A stretch of 5,827 bases of DNA from Bacillota bacterium (lineage in GTDB: Bacteria > Bacillota > Clostridia > Christensenellales > CAG-138). The notes beneath the pieces are model-generated. The model was not told where the DNA came from. It was given only the letters and a program-made list of their open reading frames with translations, and ran no database searches. The position numbers were made by a program, and so were the translations under genes. Below are positions 1 through 5,564 of this stretch, piece by piece (position 1 is the first letter of the stretch; each line of letters opens with the position of its first letter). The DNA is taken from positions 1 through 5,827 of the forward strand of contig JAEYLA010000241.1 in NCBI GenBank assembly GCA_023461495.1, read 5' to 3'.

Positions 1-575
1 TGGGCGAATACGGCGTTGAATTGCTGCATCCCTGCTATACCGAATACCACAAAGAACTTGGCGAAATCACAAGTTATCCGCCAGGATACAAGGAGAACGG
101 ATCCGTCTTCTGCCACAACAACCCATGGGTGAGCATTGCGGAGACGGTGCTTGGCCGCGGCAACGAGGCGTTTGACCTATTTCGGCGCATTTGTCCCGCA
201 TATCTCGAGGAAAAGAGCGACATCCGTAAATCGGAGCCCTATGTGTACGCGCAGACGGTTGCGGGGCGCAGTTCCTTCAGCGAAGGAGAAGCAAAGAACA
301 GCTGGCTTACGGGCACGGCCGCGTGGACGTTTGTAAACGTCAGCCAATATATCTTAGGCGTGCGGCCAACGTTTGAAGGACTCAGGATCCGTCCGTGCCT
401 GCCGGATGGATTTGGCGCATATGAGGTGGTGCGGCGCTACCGGGGTGCCGTTTACCGCATTCAGGTCATACAGGCCGGCGCATATTCCCTGCGGGTTGAC
501 GGGCAAACGGTGGAGGGAGACATCATCCCGTTCGATCCTAAGAAAGAATTTTATCAAGTTGAGGTAACGGTATGA
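1..575 (+). CDS. GH94 beta-glucoside phosphorylase (cellobiose phosphorylase-like), C-terminal part
   Basis: The reading frame is open from base 3, so the gene begins upstream; about 190 residues of a protein usually near 800 residues are present. GH94 enzymes cleave beta-linked glucose disaccharides with inorganic phosphate in the cytoplasm, giving alpha-glucose 1-phosphate and a free sugar. Seen here are the family blocks YPPGYKENG, FCHNNPW, AETVLGRG, EPYVYAQ, GEAKNSWLTGTAAW and GLRIRPCLP. Numbering from the TTG at base 21, His32 and Thr97-Gly98 lie 65 residues apart. I recall the same spacing for the phosphate-binding His and Thr-Gly of characterised GH94 enzymes, so a true phosphorylase is likely. 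The catalytic Asp would lie upstream and cannot be checked. Cellobiose, laminaribiose or another disaccharide could be the substrate. The stop codon overlaps the next gene's start (ATGA), suggesting co-translation. Confidence 0.93.
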   Translation, partial: GEYGVELLHPCYTEYHKELGEITSYPPGYKENGSVFCHNNPWVSIAETVLGRGNEAFDLFRRICPAYLEEKSDIRKSEPYVYAQTVAGRSSFSEGEAKNSWLTGTAAWTFVNVSQYILGVRPTFEGLRIRPCLPDGFGAYEVVRRYRGAVYRIQVIQAGAYSLRVDGQTVEGDIIPFDPKKEFYQVEVTV

Positions 576-1912
576 GTTTTGACAAGGGATTTCTGTGGGG
601 CGTTGCCTGTGCTGCATACCAGTGTGAAGGCGCGTGGGATGCGGACGGCAAGGGGCCGAGCATCTGGGATGAGTTCAGCCATACAAAGGGCAATGTGCGC
701 AACGGGGATACCGGGGATGTCGCCTGTGACACCTACCGCCTTTATAAAGAAGACATTGCGCTCATGAAGCAGCTGGGCATACAGGTATACCGGTTTTCCA
801 TCAGCTGGCCGCGCGTCATTCCAAATGGCACGGGCGCTGTCAATGAAGCGGGCCTCAGATATTACGATGATCTGATTGATACACTGCTGGAAAACGGGAT
901 TGCGCCGTGGGTGACACTGTACCATTGGGATTTGCCAAGCCCCCTGCAGGCAGCAGGCGGCTGGATGAACCGCGCAACGGTGGATGCATTCAAGGACTAT
1001 GCGGCGGTATTGGCAAAGCGCTTTGACGGCCGCGTCACACACTACATGACCATTAACGAGCCGCAGTGCGTTGTGGGCCTTGGCTATGGAAGCGGGCAGC
1101 ATGCGCCGGGGCTGAAGCTCTCAAAAGAGGAGCAGGCATTGGGCATGCACCATCTGGTGCTTGCGCACGGCGTCGGGGCAAAAGCCCTGCGGGAAAACAG
1201 CAGCGGCCCCATACAAGTCGGCCTTGCGCCCTGCGGCAGGCTCTGCTATCCGGAACAGGACACGCCTACGGGCAGGGAAGCGGCATATCATGCCTCGTTC
1301 CGCCTGACGGAGGAGGATTGGACGTTTACCTTTAATATCTTTATGGACAGCATCATGTTCCGCCGCTATGATGATGACGTTCCTGCGTTTTTGAAAACGT
1401 TTGAAAAGAGCATCCCGCAGAGCGACTGGGACCTCATCGAAAAACCGGACTTCTTGGGCGTAAACGTATACGGCGGCACCGCGGTGACGGAAATGGGAGA
1501 GCCAGTAGGGCATATCCCGGGGTTCCCGCTTACCGCAACCAAATGGAAGGTCACGCCTGAAGTGATGCGCTTTGGCATGCTCAATCTCTACCGGCGGTAT
1601 GGCTTACCCATTTATATCACGGAAAACGGCCAGTCCTGCAACGACCGCGTCTTCCTTGACACAAAGGTGCACGATCCGGACCGGATCGATTTTTTGAACC
1701 GCTATCTTGTGGAATTGCGCAAAGCCGCGCAGGAGGGCGTACCGGTGCGGGGATACTTTCATTGGAGTTTCTTAGACAATTTTGAATGGAACGAAGGGTA
1801 CGATGAACGCTTTGGCATTGTGTATGTGGACTATACAACGCAGCAGCGCATTCTTAAGGATTCGGCAATTTGGTATGCGGGCGTGATTGCAAGCAACGCG
1901 CAGATGTTGTAG
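572..1912 (+). CDS. GH1 beta-glucosidase
   Basis: A complete 446-residue retaining beta-glucosidase of glycoside hydrolase family 1, a normal length for the family. It has no signal peptide, so it is cytoplasmic. Visible motifs are the N-terminal signature around FLWGVACAAYQCEGAW with sugar-binding Gln17, YHWDLP with His118, TINEP with acid/base Glu163 after Asn162, YITENG with nucleophile Glu351, and WSFLDNFEWNEGY with Trp398, Glu405 and Trp406. The Glu405-Trp406 pair is typical of enzymes acting on unphosphorylated glucosides. 6-phospho-beta-glucosidases carry a Ser...Lys...Tyr phosphate pocket here instead, so PTS-imported substrates are unlikely. The ATG at 572 is preceded by GAGG at 561-564 and overlaps the GH94 stop, marking one operon. 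The exact aglycone or disaccharide preference cannot be read from sequence. Confidence 0.97.
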   Translation: MSFDKGFLWGVACAAYQCEGAWDADGKGPSIWDEFSHTKGNVRNGDTGDVACDTYRLYKEDIALMKQLGIQVYRFSISWPRVIPNGTGAVNEAGLRYYDDLIDTLLENGIAPWVTLYHWDLPSPLQAAGGWMNRATVDAFKDYAAVLAKRFDGRVTHYMTINEPQCVVGLGYGSGQHAPGLKLSKEEQALGMHHLVLAHGVGAKALRENSSGPIQVGLAPCGRLCYPEQDTPTGREAAYHASFRLTEEDWTFTFNIFMDSIMFRRYDDDVPAFLKTFEKSIPQSDWDLIEKPDFLGVNVYGGTAVTEMGEPVGHIPGFPLTATKWKVTPEVMRFGMLNLYRRYGLPIYITENGQSCNDRVFLDTKVHDPDRIDFLNRYLVELRKAAQEGVPVRGYFHWSFLDNFEWNEGYDERFGIVYVDYTTQQRILKDSAIWYAGVIASNAQML

Positions 1913-1950
1913 ACTAAGGATATTCCCTCAAACGGCAAAAAAGGATGCGT

Positions 1951-1976
1951 TTTCCTGCGGCATACGCCGCAGGGAA
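1951..1976. other. GC-rich stem-loop after the GH1 gene
   Basis: CCTGCGGC at 1954-1961 pairs perfectly with GCCGCAGG at 1966-1973 around a four-base loop (ATAC). Outward it extends through a G-T pair and two A-T pairs to 1951 and 1976. It starts 38 bases after the GH1 stop, where a transcript end is expected. However, no T-run follows on the plus strand (the next bases are GGGGACATTG), so it is not a canonical intrinsic terminator. It may instead stabilise the 3' end of the GH94-GH1 message, pause polymerase, or be a weak or Rho-assisted terminator. Confidence 0.5.
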
Positions 1977-1996
1977 GGGGACATTGCCGGCATGAA

Positions 1997-2010
1997 CGTA
2001 AACGTTTCCT
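1997..2010. promoter_or_regulatory. LacI/CcpA-type operator-like palindrome upstream of the lacI-family gene
   Basis: The 14-mer CGTAAACGTTTCCT is centred on a CG step with a perfect AAACGTTT core. It matches 13 of 14 positions of the catabolite-response-element consensus TGWAARCGYTWNCW, failing only at the first base. LacI-family repressors commonly bind such CG-centred palindromes. The site lies 88 to 101 bases before the regulator's start codon, so autoregulation by the downstream LacI protein or catabolite control by CcpA are both plausible. I cannot see a convincing -35/-10 pair next to it. ACGTTT and AACGT words are also fairly common in coding parts of this window, which lowers confidence. 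Confidence 0.45.
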
Positions 2011-2015
2011 GAATA

Positions 2016-2036
2016 GCGGCGGCGTGATGCCGCCGC
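2016..2036. other. GC-only hairpin in the leader of the lacI-family gene
   Basis: GCGGCGGC at 2016-2023 and GCCGCCGC at 2029-2036 form a perfect eight-pair, all G-C stem with a five-base GTGAT loop. It starts six bases after the operator-like site and 62 bases before the regulator's start codon. No T-run follows (the next bases are GCGCACTTTACG). It could structure the regulator's 5' leader or slow an elongating polymerase reading in from the glucosidase gene. No known riboswitch is recognisable. Confidence 0.4.
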
Positions 2037-2085
2037 GCGCGCACTTTACGCGGGGAGGCCGTTTCAAGAAAACATGCTTAGGCGT

Positions 2086-2090
2086 GGAGG
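2086..2090 (+). promoter_or_regulatory. Ribosome binding site that decides the LacI-family start
   Basis: GGAGG lies seven bases before the ATG at 2098. An in-frame ATG at 2074 would add eight residues that do not belong to the helix-turn-helix domain. Its nearest purine-rich site (GGGGAGG, 2052-2058) is 15 bases away. The start at 2098 also gives the normal LacI-family N-terminus MVSIKDIS. Confidence 0.8.
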
Positions 2091-2097
2091 AATATCT

Positions 2098-3108
2098 ATG
2101 GTTTCCATTAAGGACATCTCATTGCGCTGCGGCGTTTCGGTCGCGACGGTCAGCAAGGCCATCAACGGCCATGGCGATATTGCGGAGCGTACCGCGCGGC
2201 ACATCCGCGAAGTTGCAAAGGAGATGGGGTACCTGCCCAATGCCGCTGCGCGCGCATTGAAGACCAACCGCACCTATAATCTCGGCGTGTTGTTTATCGA
2301 CAACACGCACAGCGGTCTGACGCACGAATACTTCTCCTCCATGCTTGACAGCTTCAAGGTGCAGGCAGAGCGGCAGGGGTATGATATCACGTTCATCAGC
2401 AACAACATCGGCAAATATACCATGAGCTATCTGGAGCACTGCCGCTACCGCGCGTGCGATGGCGTGGTGATTGCGTGCGTCAATTTCGGCGACCCTGCGG
2501 TGGTGGAGCTGGTCCAAAGCGAAATTCCCGTTGTAACGGTCGATCATGTATTTAATGAGAAAACGGCGATCCTTTCGGACAACGTGCAGTGCGTGCGGGA
2601 CCTTGTGACCTATATCTATGAGCAGGGGCACCGGAAGATCGCGTTTATCCATGGGGAGGATACGGCGGTTACCCAAAAGCGCGTGGCGACATTTTACCGC
2701 ACCTGCCGGGAGCTGGGGATTGCTCTGACGCCGGAATACGTGCGGGCCGCCATGTATCACGATCCGGGCTCAAGCACCGAGGCGACCAGGGCGCTGCTAA
2801 GCTTATCCAACCCGCCCACCTGCATCATGTATCCGGACGATTTCTCGTTCGTCGGCGGGCGCAACGTCATCGCAGAAATGGGGCTGCGCATGCCGGAGGA
2901 TATCAGCGTTGCGGGGTTTGACGGCATCTATCTTTCCCAGGTGCTCCAGCCTGCGCTGACCACCATGCAGCAGGATACGGTAATGATAGGAAGCGAGGCC
3001 GCAAAGCGGCTGATCGCGTGCATTGAAGAGCCGCAGACAACGGTAGTGGAGCAGGTCATGGTCGCGGGACGCCTGCTGCCCGGCAAATCCGTGCGGAAAC
3101 TGAACTGA
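2098..3108 (+). CDS. LacI/GalR-family transcriptional regulator
   Basis: A complete 336-residue LacI-family repressor-like protein. Residues 2-25 form the N-terminal helix-turn-helix (VSIKDISLRCGVSVATVSKA), with the recognition helix around Val15-Lys20. Residues near 47-55 (PNAAARALK) form the hinge helix that inserts Leu54 in the minor groove. From about residue 60 it is a two-lobed periplasmic-binding-protein-like effector domain, ending with the typical GFDGI...LTTMQQD...GSEAAKRL pattern. The family binds CG-centred palindromes and usually leaves DNA when a sugar binds. Its position next to GH94 and GH1 genes suggests control of beta-glucoside use, with a related sugar as effector; this is inference. 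A candidate operator lies at 1997-2010. A downstream DUF1349 gene follows after 67 bases and may be cotranscribed. Target genes and effector cannot be read from the sequence. Confidence 0.95.
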   Translation: MVSIKDISLRCGVSVATVSKAINGHGDIAERTARHIREVAKEMGYLPNAAARALKTNRTYNLGVLFIDNTHSGLTHEYFSSMLDSFKVQAERQGYDITFISNNIGKYTMSYLEHCRYRACDGVVIACVNFGDPAVVELVQSEIPVVTVDHVFNEKTAILSDNVQCVRDLVTYIYEQGHRKIAFIHGEDTAVTQKRVATFYRTCRELGIALTPEYVRAAMYHDPGSSTEATRALLSLSNPPTCIMYPDDFSFVGGRNVIAEMGLRMPEDISVAGFDGIYLSQVLQPALTTMQQDTVMIGSEAAKRLIACIEEPQTTVVEQVMVAGRLLPGKSVRKLN

Positions 3109-3175
3109 TGCAGCTGAATGAATCCTTAGATCGTCTGGATATTTCCGGATCGTTTGAGGCACAAGGGGATTATGT

Positions 3176-3754
3176 ATGCGCTTTGAAGACTGTCAATGGA
3201 GCATCAAAACACAATATAAAGAAACCGCCGACGGAATACAGATTTATGCGCCCGCGGGTACGGATTTGTTTGTAAACATGGAGGATGCGTCAATCAAGGC
3301 AGATGCGCCGTTTCTCTTCCAGGAAGTGGAGGGGAATTTCATATTGCGCGCAAAGGTAAGCCATGCGTTCCAGTCCACATTTGACGCGTGCGCCCTGCTT
3401 GCGATGGACAATGAGAATCTGTGGGCAAAGGCCTGCTTTGAATATTCCGATCTTGGCGGGCATACCATTGTGAGCGTGATGACCAATGGCCGTTCCGACG
3501 ACGCGAACGGCGTGAACATTGAAGGAAATGCGGTATGGCTGCAGCTTGCAAGGAAAGGCAATGTGTTTGCCGTACATCATTCGCTTGACGGCAATACGTT
3601 TGAACTGGCGAGGATTTGTTTTCTTCCCATGCGTCCTTCCATCAAGGTAGGCCTTGTAGCGCAGTCTCCGCTTGGGAGCGGCGGCATCCGGAAGTTTAAG
3701 CATGTCTCCTTGGAACAGCGGAGCCTGCAGGACATCCGAAGCGGCAACCAATGA
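3176..3754 (+). CDS. DUF1349 concanavalin-A-like protein
   Basis: A complete 192-residue protein resembling the DUF1349 family, a concanavalin-A-like beta-sandwich of about this length. Family-like features are the early FLFQEVEGNFILRAKV strand, the central LWAKACFEYSD segment followed by VSVMTNGRSDD, the WLQLARKGN strand, and the C-terminal VGLVAQSPLGSGGIRKF block. No signal peptide or membrane segment is visible, so it is probably cytoplasmic. Members have no firmly established activity; some databases call them 'regulation of enolase protein 1-like', a weak label. The sandwich fold and neighbouring glycosidase genes hint at a carbohydrate-related role, but no catalytic pair is recognisable. 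The start is supported by AAGGGGA at 3163-3169, about six bases before the ATG. It follows the LacI-family gene by 67 bases and is the last gene before the terminator. Confidence 0.85.
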   Translation: MRFEDCQWSIKTQYKETADGIQIYAPAGTDLFVNMEDASIKADAPFLFQEVEGNFILRAKVSHAFQSTFDACALLAMDNENLWAKACFEYSDLGGHTIVSVMTNGRSDDANGVNIEGNAVWLQLARKGNVFAVHHSLDGNTFELARICFLPMRPSIKVGLVAQSPLGSGGIRKFKHVSLEQRSLQDIRSGNQ

Positions 3755-3830
3755 ATGATAAAAGCAGGCGCAGGGAAACCGTGCCTCCTGCGTAACGAAA
3801 ATAAGAGCATACTGATGTTTTTAACAGCGG

Positions 3831-3856
3831 AAAAGCACGGATTAACCGTGCTTTTT
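3831..3856. terminator. Bidirectional intrinsic terminator between convergent genes
   Basis: AAAAGCACGG at 3831-3840 pairs perfectly with CCGTGCTTTT at 3846-3855 around the five-base loop ATTAA. On the plus strand the GC stem is followed by five T (3852-3856); on the minus strand by four T. It lies 76 bases after the DUF1349 stop and 18 bases beyond the stop of the minus-strand DUF7916-type gene, so it can end both converging transcripts. A weaker stem (CGCAGG 3769-3774 with CCTGCG 3787-3792) lies upstream, with no T-run. Confidence 0.88.
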
Positions 3857-3874
3857 AGTATGGAACAAATTGGT

Positions 3875-4768
3875 CTAGCGCTGCACGCTGCTTGCCATGC
3901 GGAACACCGTATGGCGCTTTCCGCGTATGGCGATGGAGAGCGTCAAAATGTTTTCAGGGTCTGCCATGCCGCAGGCGGCGGAATCGCCAATGTGCTGGAT
4001 ATCCACGCCTGCGCGTTTGCAGGAAAGGGCAATTTCCCGTATGGTCGCGGCGTCGGCACTTTCCTGGCTGGTACCGATGGCGGAAAGAGCCAAAGCGCCG
4101 TTTTGATGGATTGCGCGCACGGCTGATGCCGCGTCCTGCTCCGTAACGCCGGGTACGGTACCGGGCGCGGGGATGAGGATGATATCCGCCCCGGCTTTGA
4201 TAAACCGGATCAATGCTCCGAGGTCAAACACCGCCTCATCAATGCCCGCGCCATGCATCTTGCCCGCAATGATCAGGCCGGAGAAATAGCTGCGGCAGAG
4301 CTGTACCGCTTCCTCGATCGCGTCGTTGGTGACGCCTGTGCCGGGGTTGCCCGTCAGGCAGATGTAGTCTGCGCCCTGCCGTTGGGCGGCTTCAAACGTT
4401 TCCCTGCTGGCGCGCCGCCCCGGCGGCAAGCGGTTGATGGCTTCAAGCGCCCTGCCATTTCCCACAGGCTCCAGATTGATGCCGACCGGGCGGCCGATGA
4501 GCTGCTTGAGCGCCGCAATCGGGTTTTCCGGCGTGCCGGGCAGACCAAGGATGGCGGGGCGGAGCGTATCGTAAAAGTTCAGCAGGATCATATCCGCGCC
4601 GAATGCGCATGCGACCTCCGCATTGGTCAGTTCCCGCATCAGCGGCTCAAAGGCGACGATGGTCTCGCCCATCACACTGCGCCCTGCGGAGGCGAAAATA
4701 GCGTTTTTGAGCTCCTGCGGGGTCATGGCGGCAAAGTCCGAGGCGAAACAGGAAATCAGGCGTTTCAT
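3875..4768 (-). CDS. DUF7916-type conserved protein, probable TIM barrel, function unknown
   Basis: A complete 297-residue soluble protein. From memory it matches a Firmicutes family now called DUF7916, whose members were loosely annotated as PEP phosphonomutase or HAD-like; neither name is established. Conserved-looking blocks are NAEVACAFGAD (49-59), GRPVGINLEPV (92-102), ICLTGNPGTGVTN (136-148), GLIIAGKMHGAG (164-175), GADIILIPAPGTVPG (193-207), LSAIGTSQES (228-237), GVDIQHIGDSA (254-264) and IRGKRHT (281-287). Alternating beta-strand and glycine-rich loop blocks, including several of the type G-A-D-(Y/I/M)-I, suggest a beta/alpha barrel binding a phosphorylated or acidic ligand. Lys170, His172, Glu236 and Asp256 are candidate functional residues. 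These are inferences. AAGGAGG (complement of 4777-4783) lies eight bases before the ATG. The gene follows cutC by 43 bases and is last in its operon. Confidence 0.8.
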   Translation of the reverse strand: MKRLISCFASDFAAMTPQELKNAIFASAGRSVMGETIVAFEPLMRELTNAEVACAFGADMILLNFYDTLRPAILGLPGTPENPIAALKQLIGRPVGINLEPVGNGRALEAINRLPPGRRASRETFEAAQRQGADYICLTGNPGTGVTNDAIEEAVQLCRSYFSGLIIAGKMHGAGIDEAVFDLGALIRFIKAGADIILIPAPGTVPGVTEQDAASAVRAIHQNGALALSAIGTSQESADAATIREIALSCKRAGVDIQHIGDSAACGMADPENILTLSIAIRGKRHTVFRMASSVQR

Positions 4769-4811
4769 GGAAAAGTCCTCCTTCTTCTGATGTGGAACGT
4801 TCGGGGGAATC

Positions 4812-5552
4812 TTAACCGTTTATTATGCTTAACAGTTCGCGTACCTGCCGCGCATCCGTTATGGAGACCATGCGTTCAGAAGCTGCAACCCCTCCACTAA
4901 AATGGATAGCGACATTTTGGGAGCAGGATGCGTCCTCCCGCGCGGTGCGAAGCGAGGCATGCACCTGCGTGCAGCCTGCTTCCTCAAGCAGGGCGCGCAC
5001 ATTGTGGGGCCGAATACCTGCACCCGGCAGCACTTCGATACGGTCTGCGGCATATGCGATCATTTCCTTGATAGCGGCGGCGCCCTCTATTGCGTCAGGC
5101 TTCTGCCCGCTTGTCAGTACACGCCGGATGCCGAGCGCGCAAAGGGTATCGAGTGCTGCGCGCCAATCGGGCGTTACGTCAAACGCGCGGTGGAATACAG
5201 CCTCCTTTGTGCCGATCAGCTCTATCATTTGCCTGCAGCGTGCGGCGTCCACGGGGCCGTCCGCGTGAAGAATGCCAAAGGCAATGCCGTCGGCGCCCGC
5301 CAAAAGCAGCGATTCTGTATCGAGCAGCATGGTTTCAAATTCCGTTTCACTATAGCAAAAGCCGCCTTCCCGTGGGCGCACCATCGCGATGCACGGGAGA
5401 TTAGCCTTCTTTGCAAGAAGCAGTGTGCCGATGCTTGGCGTGAGGCCGCCAAGCGACAGCGCTGCGTTCAATTCCAAGCGGTGCGCGCCCGCCGCCGCAG
5501 CAATTGCGGCATCCTCCGCCGAGCCGCAGCAGACCTCTAAAAGAACATGCAT
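4812..5552 (-). CDS. cutC: CutC-family TIM-barrel protein
   Basis: A complete 246-residue CutC-family protein, normal for the family. It shows LEVCCGS (5-11), RLELNAALSLGGLTPSIG (25-42), MVRPREGGFCYSETEF (57-72), GADGIAFGIL (86-95), FHRAFD (120-125), RVLTSGQ (144-150) and EVLPGAGIRPHNV (173-185). The longer open frame upstream is not CutC-like; the ATG at 5552 is preceded by AAAGGAGG and begins the family sequence. CutC was named for copper tolerance, but in E. coli that phenotype was later traced to the sRNA MicL encoded at the cutC 3' end, so the enzyme's role is open. Human CutC was proposed to bind Cu(I) through two cysteines 21 residues apart. Here Cys8 is kept, but position 29 is Asn, arguing against that copper site. 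It lies 10 bases after the HAD gene in the same operon. Confidence 0.93.
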   Translation of the reverse strand: MHVLLEVCCGSAEDAAIAAAAGAHRLELNAALSLGGLTPSIGTLLLAKKANLPCIAMVRPREGGFCYSETEFETMLLDTESLLLAGADGIAFGILHADGPVDAARCRQMIELIGTKEAVFHRAFDVTPDWRAALDTLCALGIRRVLTSGQKPDAIEGAAAIKEMIAYAADRIEVLPGAGIRPHNVRALLEEAGCTQVHASLRTAREDASCSQNVAIHFSGGVAASERMVSITDARQVRELLSIING

Positions 5553-5556
5553 GGCG

Positions 5557-5564
5557 CCTCCTTT
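5557..5564 (-). promoter_or_regulatory. Ribosome binding site of cutC overlapping the HAD stop codon
   Basis: The complement reads AAAGGAGG with only four bases (CGCC) before the ATG at 5552, a short spacer. The HAD gene's TAA stop (5565-5563) covers the first bases of this site. Ribosomes finishing the HAD frame therefore stop directly on it, which favours translational coupling. The site also fixes the cutC start against the longer upstream open frame. Confidence 0.75.

Noticed and set aside
326..341. Inverted repeat GACGTTT-GT-AAACGTC, resembling an operator
   Set aside because: It lies inside the GH94 coding region and encodes the family-typical T-F-V-N-V stretch, so the symmetry is best explained by codon choice.
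1936..1976. Minus-strand intrinsic terminator using the A-run at 1937-1942
   Set aside because: The T-run on that strand starts eight bases beyond the stem, and no minus-strand gene ends here.
2074..2097. Earlier in-frame ATG for the LacI-family gene
   Set aside because: It adds eight residues outside the helix-turn-helix domain and is poorly spaced from a ribosome site, while GGAGG is ideally placed for the ATG at 2098.
3108..3275. Possible 55-codon ORF starting at the TGATG overlap with the LacI-family stop
   Set aside because: It has no clear ribosome site or recognisable sequence, and more than half overlaps the well-supported DUF1349 gene in another frame.
3755..4126. Open frame of 123 codons just after the DUF1349 gene
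   Set aside because: It runs through the bidirectional terminator and then antisense to the DUF7916-type gene, and its sequence has no protein-like pattern of its own.
4253..4900. Long plus-strand open frame of 215 codons
   Set aside because: It is antisense to the conserved DUF7916-type and CutC coding regions; long shadow frames are expected in GC-rich DNA.
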